Shown here: positions 16,231-24,952 of the stretch, in pieces
How the letters are laid out: the number at the start of each line of letters is the position of its first letter
How positions within the stretch are numbered: the stretch's first letter is position 1
Origin: DATBQN01 sp963755825
GTDB taxonomy: Bacteria; Acidobacteriota; Thermoanaerobaculia; Multivoradales; UBA5704
Assembly (NCBI GenBank): GCA_963755825.1
Contig: CAVWLA010000001.1
Coordinates: forward strand, 2,604,001 to 2,668,000
Length of the DNA: 64,000 nt
Direction: 5' to 3'
Made by a program: the position numbers and the translations under genes
Notes under the pieces: model-generated
Told to the model about the DNA's origin: nothing
Database searches by the model: none
Seen by the model: only the letters and a program-made list of their open reading frames with translations

Positions 16231-18264
16231 TCAGGAGGATCGCTCGACCTCCACCCGCGCGTCGTTGAAGCAGGCGCCGCCGCCCAGGTCGGCGAGCGAG
16301 TCCGGCGCCACGGCGTTGGCGGTGTTGCCGGAGAGCGTGTTGTGCGACCACAGCCCCTTGGGGAGCGCGACGACGCCGGGGCTGACGTCGGTCGACAGCC
16401 GGGCGACCGTCTCGAACGACCCCAGCTCGTTCCACGCCCGCACCCGGTCGCCGGCGCCGATGCCGCGCGGCGCCGCATCCGCCGGGTGGATCTCGAGCGC
16501 CGCGATGTCGCGGTGGAGCTCGCCCAGCGTCGAGCTGATGGTGCGCTGCGACGCCGGCGATATGAGAGCGAGCGGGAAGCGCTCGCTCGCCGGATCGGCG
16601 GTGAAGCCGTAGAGGCCCTGCGGCGCCTCGCGGTCGAGCTCCTCCGGCACCAGGTGGATCTTGCCGTCGGCTGTGAGCGGAAAGGCGTCGACGAACTGCA
16701 CCGGCGCCGGGCCGCTCTCCGGGTAGGCGATGCCGTCGCGGTCGAGGGCCGCGCGCATCGGCGCCGGCAGCATCGCCGCCGCCAGCTCGCCGGCGGTCTC
16801 CGGGTCGCCCGGCCGCGCCAGGCCCAGCCGCCGCACCAGCTCGCCGAAGACCTCGTAGTTGGGGCGCGCCTCTCCCACCGGCGGGATCACCGGCTGGTTG
16901 TGATAGATCGCCATGGTGCCGTAGCCGCGCACGATCTCCTCGTGCTCGAGGAAGGTGGTGGCGGGGAGGACGAGGTCGGCGTAGCGCGCCGTGTCGGTCA
17001 TCACCTGGTCGAAGACTACGGTGAAGAGATCCTCGCGTGCCAGGCCCTGCCGCACCAGCTCCTGGTTGGGGAGGGTGGCGAGCGGGTTGGCGTTGTAGAC
17101 GAAGAGCAGGCGGACGGCGGGAGGCTCGTCGCCGGCGAGCACGCGGCCCAGCCGGTTCATGTTGACGATGCGCGTGGGCGGCTCGTCGGCGGCGGCCGCC
17201 GAGACGGGGCGGAAGACCCCGGAGTTGCTCATCGTATAGCCGCCGCCGCGGACGCCGAACTTGCCACCCACTGCCGGCAGGGCGATCGCCGCAGCGATGG
17301 CGGAGCCGCCGTTCCGATTGCGCTCCATCCCCCAGCCGGTGCGCACGACGGCCGGCGAGCTGTCGGCGTAGAGGGCGCAGAAGCTCTCGATCGCCGCCGC
17401 CGCGAGACCGGTCGCCGCCGCGGCGCGCTCGATCGTCCACCGCGCGGCGCGGCGGCGGAGCTCCTCGCCGCCATGGGCGTGCTGGGCGAGGAAGGCGAGA
17501 TCGGCGCGGCCGTTCTCGAACAGCCAGCGGATCGCCGCCAGGGCGATGGCGAGATCGCTCCCCGGCCGCGGCGCGAGATGGACGTCGGCGCGCTTGGCGA
17601 GCTGGGTGCGCCGGGGATCGATCACTACCAGCTGGGCGCCGCGCTGCCGCGCCTGGTCGATGATCGGCACCAGGTGGACGCCGGAGGTCGGCGGGTTGGC
17701 GCCCCAGACGACGATCAGCCGCGCGTGGACGTAGTCGCTGAGCGCCACCCCCGCCATCTTGCCGTAGAGGACGCGCGCGGCGCGGCCCGAGGGGGCGGCG
17801 CAGACGGTGCGGGCGAGGCGCGAGGCGCCGAGCCGGGCGAAGAGGCGCTGGTCGGTGGTGTCCTGGGTGAGGAGACCGTTCGAGCCGCCGTAGGAGAGCG
17901 GCAGGATGGCCTCGCCGCCGTCGCGGGCGGCGACCTCGCGGAAGCGGTCGGCGAGCAGGTCGAGCGCCGAGTCCCAGGAGATCGCCGCGAACCGCCCCTC
18001 GCCCTTGGCGCCGCGGCGGAGGCCCGGCGTCGCCAGGCGCTCCGGCGCGTAGACGTGCTCGGCATAGCGGCGGACCTTGCCGCAGATGAAGCCGTTGGTG
18101 AGCGGGTTCAGGCTGCTGCCGGTGACGACGGTGGCGCGGCCGTCCTCGACGGCGACCGTCAGGCTGCACGCGTCGGGGCAGTCGAGCGGGCAGGAGGTCG
18201 CCAGCCGCTCGATCTCTCCGGCGCCTCCGGCCGGCCGTCTCGCGGGCTGCAGGACCTCGGTCAC
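16231..18264 (-). CDS. Molybdopterin (bis-MGD) oxidoreductase, BisC/anaerobic dehydrogenase type
   Basis: The protein has 677 residues. A [4Fe-4S] domain is near the N-terminus, with Cys at 25, 29, 33 (CPLDCPDAC) and 61 (FICGK). Molybdopterin domains follow, with VWGANPPTSGVH and VVIDPRRTQLAKRADVHLAPRPGSDLAIALA. The C-terminal dinucleotide-binding beta-barrel is about 560-677 (GDRVRAWNELGSFE, VALPKGLWSHN). No Tat signal is visible, so it is probably cytoplasmic. The Mo ligand region (RTVCAAPSGRAAR) leaves Cys or Ser as the ligand. Substrate and electron partners are unknown; no FeS or membrane subunit is next to it. The GTG at 18264 has GGGAG seven bases upstream. Confidence 0.87.
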   Translation of the reverse strand: MTEVLQPARRPAGGAGEIERLATSCPLDCPDACSLTVAVEDGRATVVTGSSLNPLTNGFICGKVRRYAEHVYAPERLATPGLRRGAKGEGRFAAISWDSALDLLADRFREVAARDGGEAILPLSYGGSNGLLTQDTTDQRLFARLGASRLARTVCAAPSGRAARVLYGKMAGVALSDYVHARLIVVWGANPPTSGVHLVPIIDQARQRGAQLVVIDPRRTQLAKRADVHLAPRPGSDLAIALAAIRWLFENGRADLAFLAQHAHGGEELRRRAARWTIERAAAATGLAAAAIESFCALYADSSPAVVRTGWGMERNRNGGSAIAAAIALPAVGGKFGVRGGGYTMSNSGVFRPVSAAAADEPPTRIVNMNRLGRVLAGDEPPAVRLLFVYNANPLATLPNQELVRQGLAREDLFTVVFDQVMTDTARYADLVLPATTFLEHEEIVRGYGTMAIYHNQPVIPPVGEARPNYEVFGELVRRLGLARPGDPETAGELAAAMLPAPMRAALDRDGIAYPESGPAPVQFVDAFPLTADGKIHLVPEELDREAPQGLYGFTADPASERFPLALISPASQRTISSTLGELHRDIAALEIHPADAAPRGIGAGDRVRAWNELGSFETVARLSTDVSPGVVALPKGLWSHNTLSGNTANAVAPDSLADLGGGACFNDARVEVERSS

Positions 18265-18283
18265 GGCGGTCTCCCGGAAGTCC

Positions 18284-19321
18284 CTAGCTCCACTCGCCGG
18301 CGGTCTGCGAGACGCCCGCCTGCAGCGAATCGATGACGGCGTCGGCGAAGCCGCCGGTGGTCGCCTTGCCACCCAGGTCGGCGGTCTTCACGTTGCGGTC
18401 GACGACGGTGTCGCGGATGGCGCTGCGCAGGCGGTCGGCGACGTCGTTCTTGTCGAGGTAGCGCAGCATGAGGATCGCCGAGCGCATGAGGGCGAGCGGG
18501 TTGGCGAGCCCCTTGCCGGCGATGTCCGGCGCGCTGCCGTGCACCGCCTCGAAGATCGCCACGCCCTCGCCGAGGTTGGCGCCCGGCACCACGCCCAGGC
18601 CTCCCACCAGACCGGAGCAGAGGTCGGAGACGATGTCACCGTAGAGGTTCTCGAGCAGCAGCGTGTCCCAGGCCTCGGGCTTCATCACCAGCTGCATGCA
18701 CATGTTGTCGACGATCTTGTCGTCGGCGATGATCTCCGGGTATGCCGTCGAGACCTTGCGGAAGCAGTCGAGGAAGAGGCCGTCCGAGAGCTTCATGATG
18801 TTGGCCTTGTGCACCGCCGTGATGCGCTTGCGGCCGTTCTTCCGCGCGTACTCGAAGGCGAACTTGGCGATCCGCGTCGAAGCGCGCTCGGTGATGATCT
18901 TGATGCTCTCGACCACCCCCGGCACCACGACGTGCTCGAGGCCGCTGTAGAGATCCTCGGTGTTCTCGCGCACGACGACCAGGTCGACGCCGTCGAAGCG
19001 GGTCGGCAGGCCGGGCAGCGAGCGCGCCGGGCGGAGGTTGGCGAAGAGGTCGAGCTTCTGGCGCAGCTGGACGTTGACCGACTGGAAGCCCTTGCCCACC
19101 TGCGTGGTGACCGGCCCCTTGAGCGCCACCTTGTTGCGGCGGATCGAGTCGAGGACCGCGGCCGGCAGCGGCTCGCCGAACTTCTCGACCGCCTCGGCGC
19201 CGGCCAGATGGCGCTCCCACTCGAGCTCCGCGCCGGCGGCCTCGAGCACCCGCAGAGTCGCCTCCGCGACCTCCGGCCCGATGCCGTCGCCGGGGATCAA
19301 CGTCACCATCGTCTTCGCCAT
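18284..19321 (-). CDS. NAD(P)-dependent isocitrate/isopropylmalate-type dehydrogenase
   Basis: The protein has 345 residues of the beta-decarboxylating dehydrogenase family. VTLIPGDGIGPEV opens the fold. RPARSLPGLPTRFDGVDLVVVRENTEDLYSG is the substrate loop, where the TEDLYSG form is typical of NAD-isocitrate dehydrogenase rather than LeuB. HKANIMKLSDGLF and the metal/cofactor block NLYGDIVSDLCSGLVGGLG follow, then FEAVHGSAPDIAGKGLANP. It most likely oxidises isocitrate to 2-oxoglutarate; homoisocitrate or isopropylmalate dehydrogenase cannot be excluded by eye. The ATG at 19321 has GGAGG five bases upstream; a start five codons earlier is possible. The oxidoreductase gene follows by 19 bases, forming a transcript with rarA. 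Confidence 0.88.
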   Translation of the reverse strand: MAKTMVTLIPGDGIGPEVAEATLRVLEAAGAELEWERHLAGAEAVEKFGEPLPAAVLDSIRRNKVALKGPVTTQVGKGFQSVNVQLRQKLDLFANLRPARSLPGLPTRFDGVDLVVVRENTEDLYSGLEHVVVPGVVESIKIITERASTRIAKFAFEYARKNGRKRITAVHKANIMKLSDGLFLDCFRKVSTAYPEIIADDKIVDNMCMQLVMKPEAWDTLLLENLYGDIVSDLCSGLVGGLGVVPGANLGEGVAIFEAVHGSAPDIAGKGLANPLALMRSAILMLRYLDKNDVADRLRSAIRDTVVDRNVKTADLGGKATTGGFADAVIDSLQAGVSQTAGEWS

Positions 19322-19385
19322 AGAGCCCTCCCCCAAAAGGGTATCACGCGGGTCTCCGGCGGCCCGGCCGCGGATGGCGGCGCGG

Positions 19386-20672
19386 CTACCCGCGGCGCTC
19401 GACGGCCAGCGGGTAGCGGAGGGTCGTCTGCAGCCACTCGTCGTTGTCGCGCACCCTGTCGGTCAGCGTCCGCACCAGGGCGTCGCGCTGGTCATAGAGG
19501 CGGAAGCCCTGCCGCGGCCGCAGGTAGCCGCGGGCGAGCGGCGCCTCGGCGAAGAGCGCCTCCTCGCCGATCTCGGCGGCGCGGCGGGCGAAGCGTTCTC
19601 GCTTCTCGAAGAGGGCGCGGACGATGAAGGGCATCACCATCGAGTAGTCGGCCGAGAGGCTCTCGGTCGCCTCGCGGTAGGTGTCCTTGTCGACCTTCCC
19701 CCAGGTCACCGCCTCGGCCGGCGGGCAGGAGGAGAGCGACCCCTCGGTCACCGGCGCCGAGACGATCTGCACGTCGAAGACGTAGCCGCCGATGTCAGGC
19801 AGGCCGAGCACCTGACCGAGCGCCGGCTCGGGCTGCAGGTTGTAGTTCTTCGGCACGCCGCCGCCGAGGATCAGCGTCGCCAGGGCGCGGGTCGGGTTGG
19901 TGAAGAGCCCCCAGTGGTGGTAGGCGCAGGACTCGAAGACCTCGGCGTGGAGGTCGAGCGAGAAGCCGTAGCCGGCGAGCAGGCCCGCCTGCCGCATCGC
20001 CCACAGCTTCATCGAGTTGAGGAAGAGGCTGCCGTCGCCCGGCGCGCCGACGAGGATGGGCAGCGCCAGCCGGTGACAGGTGGCGAGGAGGCCCGGCGCG
20101 ACGCCGTTCTGCCGCTCCTGCTCGGCGTAGATCTTCCCCAGCAGATAGCGCAGCTCGGTGCCGCTCATCGCCTTCTGGAACTCCGGCCGCTGCAGGCAGG
20201 CGGTGACGAAGCGATCCTGCTGGAAGAGGACGTCCTCGTCGAAGGCCATGTCGGTGACGCGGATCGTCCGCTCGTCGCGGAGAGCGCCGTCGTCGCTCGC
20301 GATCGGCACCTCGAAGATCGGCCCGTGGCGGTGCTCGTCGAGGCTGCGGTGGCCGTCGTGGTAGCAGACCGCGTCGGTGGTCGAGAGGTAGGCCACCCAG
20401 CCGGTCTCGAGGAGGGGGATGAGCCAGGCCTGGTGCTGGCCCGAGACGGTCACCGGCCCGGCCACCGCGACGGTGAGCGGAAAGCCGGCGCCGATCGCCT
20501 GGTCGAGGATGGTGTAGACGCGGCGGAGATAGGCGCCGCCGAAGGCGGGGAGGCAGTGGAGGAAGACCTCGTCGAGCGACGCGCACTCGTCGACCCGCTT
20601 CACCTCGACCTTGCGGCGGCCCGGCGGATGGCCGCCGTGGCCGCCGTGGTGGAAATGCTCTGGATGGTCCAT
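19386..20672 (-). CDS. Deoxyhypusine synthase-family protein
   Basis: The protein has 428 residues. The NAD-binding deoxyhypusine synthase fold is recognisable: FPLTVAVAGPVTVSGQHQ (64-81), GWVAYLSTTDAVCYHDGHR (91-109), LATLILGGGVPKNY (264-277) and the block EAVTWGKV, whose Lys (K326) aligns with the catalytic Lys of deoxyhypusine synthase. Bacterial homologues act as deoxyhypusine or homospermidine synthase-like aminobutyl transferases using spermidine and NAD. The N-terminus is His-rich (HPEHFHHGGHGGHPPGRR, residues 3-20), an unusual possible metal site. No eIF5A/EF-P-like target is nearby. It lies between the dehydrogenase and the TPR gene on the same strand, about 60 bases from each. Confidence 0.85.
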   Translation of the reverse strand: MDHPEHFHHGGHGGHPPGRRKVEVKRVDECASLDEVFLHCLPAFGGAYLRRVYTILDQAIGAGFPLTVAVAGPVTVSGQHQAWLIPLLETGWVAYLSTTDAVCYHDGHRSLDEHRHGPIFEVPIASDDGALRDERTIRVTDMAFDEDVLFQQDRFVTACLQRPEFQKAMSGTELRYLLGKIYAEQERQNGVAPGLLATCHRLALPILVGAPGDGSLFLNSMKLWAMRQAGLLAGYGFSLDLHAEVFESCAYHHWGLFTNPTRALATLILGGGVPKNYNLQPEPALGQVLGLPDIGGYVFDVQIVSAPVTEGSLSSCPPAEAVTWGKVDKDTYREATESLSADYSMVMPFIVRALFEKRERFARRAAEIGEEALFAEAPLARGYLRPRQGFRLYDQRDALVRTLTDRVRDNDEWLQTTLRYPLAVERRG

Positions 20673-20734
20673 GCGGGGGAAGCTATCCCGCCCTGCCGGC
20701 TGCCGCAACCGCTGGCAATCGGATGCCGGCGCGC

Positions 20735-23700
20735 CTACCGCTTGCGGCCCAGCTCCTCGATCCTCGCCACCACGTCGCGGTAGTTGGTGTTGATGCCGTA
20801 GATCTCGACGAAGGCGCGGTAGGCGGTCTCCGTCTGGCCCATGCTGTCGAAGACGTTCCCCATGTCGTAGAGGAGGCCGAGGCGGTCCTCCTCGCTCCCC
20901 TGGCCGGAGTCGAGGCCGCGCTGGTACCACTTGACGGCGAGCTCCGGGAGCTGCTTGTCGAGGAAGCAGAGGCCGAGCATCGAGCAGCAGGAGACGAGGA
21001 GCGAGGTCGCCTTGGCGGCGAGTTGGAACTCGCCGATCGCCTCGTCGAGGAGGCCCATCTCGCGGTAGGCGATGCCGAGGTTGAAGTGGGTCTCGTAGTC
21101 GGTCGGCGAGAGGTTCTCGGCAACCCCCTTCTTGAACCCCTCGACGATCTGCTCGAGCGACTGCTCGACCGGCTGCAGCAGCTCCTCGCCGTGCAGGCTC
21201 TCCTCGGCAGAGAGCTCCTGCTCGAGCTCGCCCGCGAGGTCGAAGAAATCGGCGTCGGAGAGCGACGCGCCGCCGCCGGCCTGCTTGCGGCGTCCCGCGT
21301 CGACCTCGTCGAGCCAGCTCATGCCGGTGTCGTCGAGGCTCGCCGGCGCCGGCGGCCGCGGCACCGGCGTCAGCTCGGGCGGGATGGCGGGACGGAAGTC
21401 GGCCGGCTCGCCGGCGTCGTAGTCGCCCAGATCCTCGCGCTCGACGAGCTCGCCGATCTCGAGCGGATTGAAGCGGATCTCGCCCGACGGCGCGGGCGGC
21501 GGGAAGGGCCCGCTCGCCGGCCGCGGCGAGGCGGGCGCCGGCGCGGCGGCGAGAGGCGCGGCAGGAGGAGCCGCAGCCGCCGGAGCGATCTCGGGAGGTG
21601 CCGCGACGGGAGCCGGCGGCGGCGCCACGGGCGGCGGGGCCTCGACGGCGCGGGCTTCGATGGCGGGAGGAGGAGGAGGAGGAGGAGGCTGCGGCCTGGC
21701 GGGCGCCTTGCGGCTCGGCGAGCCCTTGCCGAGCAGGCCGCGCAGCATCTCATTGACGCCGTCGTCGGCGACCTCGGCGCGCTGCGGCGCCGCCACCACC
21801 TGATCGCCGTCCAGCCGGTAGCCGGCGGCGGCGAGGCGCTTGCGCATCTTCACCCAGGGCTCGCGGTTGCCGGCGGCCGCCGCCACCCGGCCCATCTGGT
21901 TTGCCAGCTCGACCACCCGCTCGTGGCGCTTCTTGTCCAGGTGGATCTGGATGAGGAGCGCGTGGGCGTCGAGATGGCGCGGATTCATGCGCAGCGCCTC
22001 GCGCAGGCGCTCCAGGGCCTTGTCCTCGAGGCCGTACTTGGCGAGCACCTCGGCCTCGGTGACCAGATCCTCCTCGCGGTGCTGCACCTGCGGCTGCAGC
22101 TCCGCCGCGGTGCGCTCGAGGAGGTCGCCGTCGATCTCGACCCCCGCCGGCAGCGGCGGCGGCGGCTCGGCCGCGGGGGGCGCGCCGAGCTCCGGCAGGT
22201 CCATGACGAGGAGGTCGAAGTCGAGCCCGGCCGGCGAGGGGTCGGCGGTGAGATCGGGCGGCAGCTCGCTGGCGACGTCGGCGAAGGACTCGAAGTCGAA
22301 ATCGGCGAGCGGCGCGGCGGCGGACGGGGCCTCCGGTTCCGGCTCCTCGTCGAGGTCGAGGGTGTAGGAGCTGTCGGCGTCCTCCGCGGACGAATCGTCG
22401 TCGAGGTCGAGGGCGAACGGCCGCAGCGCGGGATCGTCGAGATCCTCGTCTCGGCTCTCGGCCCTCTGCTCGGCCCGCTGTTCGACCGCCGGCGTCTCCG
22501 CGCCAGCCGGCGCCGCCGGGGCGGCGGACGGCGCCTGCGGCTGCGCCCAGGCCGGCCGCCACGTATCGGAGCCGGCGAGGTCGGGCGGCGGCTTGACCAG
22601 GCTCGCCGGCTCCTCGTCGTCCTCGATGTCGAGGACGAAGACTTCGTCGAGGTCGAGCTCGATCTCGTCGTCGACGGCGGCGCTCTCCTGGGCGGCCGGC
22701 GGCCGGCTGGGCGCCGGCCGGGGCGGAGGAGGCGGCGCCGGCTCGGTCGGCTGGACCAGGCCGCCGTCACCGAAACCCATGTCGAGATCGAGCTCGATCT
22801 CGCCGAAGTCGGGCTGGAAACCCGACGCGAAGTCGGCCGCGAAGTCCGCTTCAGGCTCGGGCTGGGGCTGGATCTCGGGCTCCGGCTCCGGCTCAGGCTC
22901 AGGCACCGGAGCCTGGAAACGGCCGGAGGGCGAGACCGGCGCCCGGAAGGTGCCGGACGGCGTCGCACGGCGAGCCTGCGGCGGCACGGCGAGCGGCTCG
23001 TCCGGCGTCAGGTCCTCGCCGAGCAGGCGCGCCACCCGCTCGGCCTGCGGGTTGCGGTCGATCGCCGCCGCCAGAAAGCGCGCCGCGGCGGCGTTCGAGC
23101 CCGCTTCGCGCAGCTTCAGCACCGCGTCGGTGACGAAGGCGATGTTGCCGGCGTCGATGTCGAGCGCCCGCTCGTAGACTTGGGCGGCCTCCGGCGCGTG
23201 GCCGGCGGCGAGCATCAGCTCGGCGATGATGCGGTGCTCGGTCATCGCCTTCTCGAACAGCTTCTGCTGCTGGTAGAGGTCGGCGAGCTTGACGTGGTAG
23301 GTCGGGTTCTCCGGCTCGAGCTCCGCCATCTTGTTGTAGATGGCGATCGCCGAGGTCGGGTTCTCGTGCTTCTGGTAGTAATCGGCGAGGACCAGGTACT
23401 GGGTGCGCGCCTCGTTGACCAGACCCTGCTTGTGGTAGAGCTCGGCGAGCTGCTCGTAGACCTCGAGGTGGGTCGGGTTGAGCTTGATGATCTTCTTGTA
23501 GATCGCGATCGCCTTGACGAAGAACCCCTCAGCGGAATACTGCTCGGCGATCTTGCTGAAGAAGTCGACGGCCTCGTCGATGCGCTGAATGCGGGCGTAG
23601 AGATCGCCGACGCGGTTGAGCGTGCTGGCGTCGTTGGGGTTCTCGGCGAGGACCTTCTTGTACTCGCGGATCGCCGCCTCGATCTTGCCGCGCGAGACGT

Positions 23701-23743
23701 AGCGCTCGGCGGCCTGCACCACCTGCTCGCGGACGATAGCCAT
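20735..23743 (-). CDS. Large TPR protein with acidic LDLD motifs and proline-rich linker
   Basis: The protein has 1002 residues. Residues 1-245 are about six tandem TPR units (for example AAIREYKKVLAENPNDAS, AIAIYKKIIKLNPTHLEV). Residues 246-690 are a low-complexity linker rich in Pro, Ala, Glu and Asp. Four copies of LDLD occur at 318-321, 363-366, 445-448 and 462-465, with DFDF/LDFD variants near 481 and 507, and an internal TPR-like pair lies at about 565-620. A Pro8 run (encoded by 21666-21689) precedes a second linker. Residues 870-1000 are TPRs again. No signal peptide is seen. The ATG overlaps the rnhB stop by one base (TGATG). Function is unknown; scaffold-like proteins of this build occur in Acidobacteriota and Myxococcota. 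Confidence 0.8.
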   Translation of the reverse strand: MAIVREQVVQAAERYVSRGKIEAAIREYKKVLAENPNDASTLNRVGDLYARIQRIDEAVDFFSKIAEQYSAEGFFVKAIAIYKKIIKLNPTHLEVYEQLAELYHKQGLVNEARTQYLVLADYYQKHENPTSAIAIYNKMAELEPENPTYHVKLADLYQQQKLFEKAMTEHRIIAELMLAAGHAPEAAQVYERALDIDAGNIAFVTDAVLKLREAGSNAAAARFLAAAIDRNPQAERVARLLGEDLTPDEPLAVPPQARRATPSGTFRAPVSPSGRFQAPVPEPEPEPEPEIQPQPEPEADFAADFASGFQPDFGEIELDLDMGFGDGGLVQPTEPAPPPPPRPAPSRPPAAQESAAVDDEIELDLDEVFVLDIEDDEEPASLVKPPPDLAGSDTWRPAWAQPQAPSAAPAAPAGAETPAVEQRAEQRAESRDEDLDDPALRPFALDLDDDSSAEDADSSYTLDLDEEPEPEAPSAAAPLADFDFESFADVASELPPDLTADPSPAGLDFDLLVMDLPELGAPPAAEPPPPLPAGVEIDGDLLERTAAELQPQVQHREEDLVTEAEVLAKYGLEDKALERLREALRMNPRHLDAHALLIQIHLDKKRHERVVELANQMGRVAAAAGNREPWVKMRKRLAAAGYRLDGDQVVAAPQRAEVADDGVNEMLRGLLGKGSPSRKAPARPQPPPPPPPPAIEARAVEAPPPVAPPPAPVAAPPEIAPAAAAPPAAPLAAAPAPASPRPASGPFPPPAPSGEIRFNPLEIGELVEREDLGDYDAGEPADFRPAIPPELTPVPRPPAPASLDDTGMSWLDEVDAGRRKQAGGGASLSDADFFDLAGELEQELSAEESLHGEELLQPVEQSLEQIVEGFKKGVAENLSPTDYETHFNLGIAYREMGLLDEAIGEFQLAAKATSLLVSCCSMLGLCFLDKQLPELAVKWYQRGLDSGQGSEEDRLGLLYDMGNVFDSMGQTETAYRAFVEIYGINTNYRDVVARIEELGRKR
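21666..21689. repeat. (GGA)8-type trinucleotide run inside the TPR gene
   Basis: Eight uninterrupted GGA/AGG triplets encode Pro8 on the minus strand in the linker of the TPR protein. Slippage would change the length by whole codons, so the linker length can vary without frameshift. Confidence 0.85.
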
Positions 23744-24438
23744 CAGGCGTGGACCTCGGCGGCGGCGGTGCGCGGGCGTCCATCGGCGGTGGTGCGCGGC
23801 ACCACGGGGCGGAAGGTCAGGCGGTGCACGATGGAGGGCCCATAGGCGGCAAGCGCCTCGAGGTGCTCCGGCACCGAGTACCCCTTGTGCGCCGCGAAGC
23901 CGTACTGCGGGTGGAGGCGGTCGAGCTCGACCATGCGCCGGTCGCGGTCGACCTTGGCGAGGATCGAGGCGCAGGCGACGGCGTAGCTGATGGCGTCGCC
24001 GCGGATGACCGGGAAGCAGGGGAAGCCGAGGCCGCGCAGAGGCACCGCGTCAACCACCGCGCAGTCCGGCGGCGGATCGAGCCGCGAGAGGGCGAGGATC
24101 ATGGCGCGGCGGCTGGCCTCGAGGATGTTGATGCGATCGATCACGTCGGCCTCGACCGCGGCGGTCGCCGCGGCCACCGCCGTCGTCCGGATCACCCCGG
24201 CCAGGCGCTCGCGCTCGGGCGCCGTCAGGCACTTGCTGTCGTCGACGCCGGGGATCGCCGAGCGCACGTCGACCACCACCGCCGAGGCGACCACCGGGCC
24301 GGCGAGCGAGCCGCGGCCGGCCTCGTCGACCCCGGCGATGCGGCAGAAGCCGTGCTGCGCCAGCAGCTCCTCGAGGCGGCGGAGGAGGCGCAGGCGGAAG
24401 GCCTCGGCGAACAGATCCGCCATCGCCGGTGCGCTCAC
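23743..24438 (-). CDS. rnhB: Ribonuclease HII
   Basis: The protein has 231 residues. RNase HII nicks RNA/DNA hybrids and excises misincorporated ribonucleotides. The catalytic acids are in GVDEAGRGSLAGP (D38, E39); further family marks are PGVDDSKCLT, the third acid region CAVVDAVPL and YAVACASILAKVDRDRRM. A short tail (about 20 residues, TTADGRPRTAAAEVHA) extends past the usual end. The GTG at 24438 has GGGAG eight bases upstream; the ATG at 24423 is the alternative. It follows rplS in the usual rpsP...rplS-rnhB order and couples to the TPR gene through TGATG. Confidence 0.95.
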   Translation of the reverse strand: MSAPAMADLFAEAFRLRLLRRLEELLAQHGFCRIAGVDEAGRGSLAGPVVASAVVVDVRSAIPGVDDSKCLTAPERERLAGVIRTTAVAAATAAVEADVIDRINILEASRRAMILALSRLDPPPDCAVVDAVPLRGLGFPCFPVIRGDAISYAVACASILAKVDRDRRMVELDRLHPQYGFAAHKGYSVPEHLEALAAYGPSIVHRLTFRPVVPRTTADGRPRTAAAEVHA

Positions 24439-24503
24439 CGCCGCAGCTCCCTCGAGCGCCTCTCGGCCGGCCCCACGCCGTCGCCTGTCAAGCCGAGTCG
24501 GCG

Positions 24504-24872
24504 CTAGCCTTTCGCGCTGGGCCGAGGCTCGTCGCGGCGCTCCTCGATGCGCGCCGCCTTGCCGCGCAGGTCGCGCAGATAGTAGAGCTTGGCGCGGCGG
24601 ACCTTGCCGCGGCGCACCACCTCGATCTTGTCGACCACCGGCGAATGGAGGGGGAAGATGCGCTCGACCCCGATGCTGCCGGAGATCTTGCGCACGATGA
24701 AGGTCTCGCGGGTGCCGCCGCCGCGGCGGCCGATCACGACGCCCTGGAAGATCTGGATGCGCTCCTTGTCGCCCTCGCGGACGCGGACGTGGACGCGCAC
24801 GGTGTCGCCCGGCCGGAAGTCCGGCTGGTCGGTATGCAGATAGGCGCTCTCGACCTGGTTCAGCTCGTTCAT
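24504..24872 (-). CDS. rplS: Large ribosomal subunit protein bL19
   Basis: The protein has 122 residues. Family marks are FRPGDTVRVHVRVREGDKERIQIFQGVVIGRRGGG at the N-terminus, TFIVRKISGSIGVERIFPLHSP and RRGKVRRAKLYYLRDLRGKAARI near the C-terminus. It sits at the 30S-50S interface. The ATG at 24872 has GAGG six bases upstream; one codon earlier is a GTG. The gap to trmD is about 80 bases and is AT-rich (TAGAAAATAAT on the minus strand), so a secondary promoter for rplS-rnhB is possible. Confidence 0.97.
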   Translation of the reverse strand: MNELNQVESAYLHTDQPDFRPGDTVRVHVRVREGDKERIQIFQGVVIGRRGGGTRETFIVRKISGSIGVERIFPLHSPVVDKIEVVRRGKVRRAKLYYLRDLRGKAARIEERRDEPRPSAKG

Positions 24873-24952
24873 CACGTACCTCGCTCGAATGACTTGTGGA
24901 CCGATTATTTTCTATTTCGCAATGGCCGCGCAAGCGGCAGTCGGGACAGGAG

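Noticed and set aside
21666..21689. Contingency (phase-variable) locus
   Set aside because: The triplet run changes length by whole codons and cannot switch the gene off.
20723..23845. Long plus-strand frame opposite the TPR gene (about 1040 codons)
   Set aside because: No recognisable domain and composition of a reverse-complement shadow; the TPR gene on the minus strand has clear repeats and a start overlapping rnhB.
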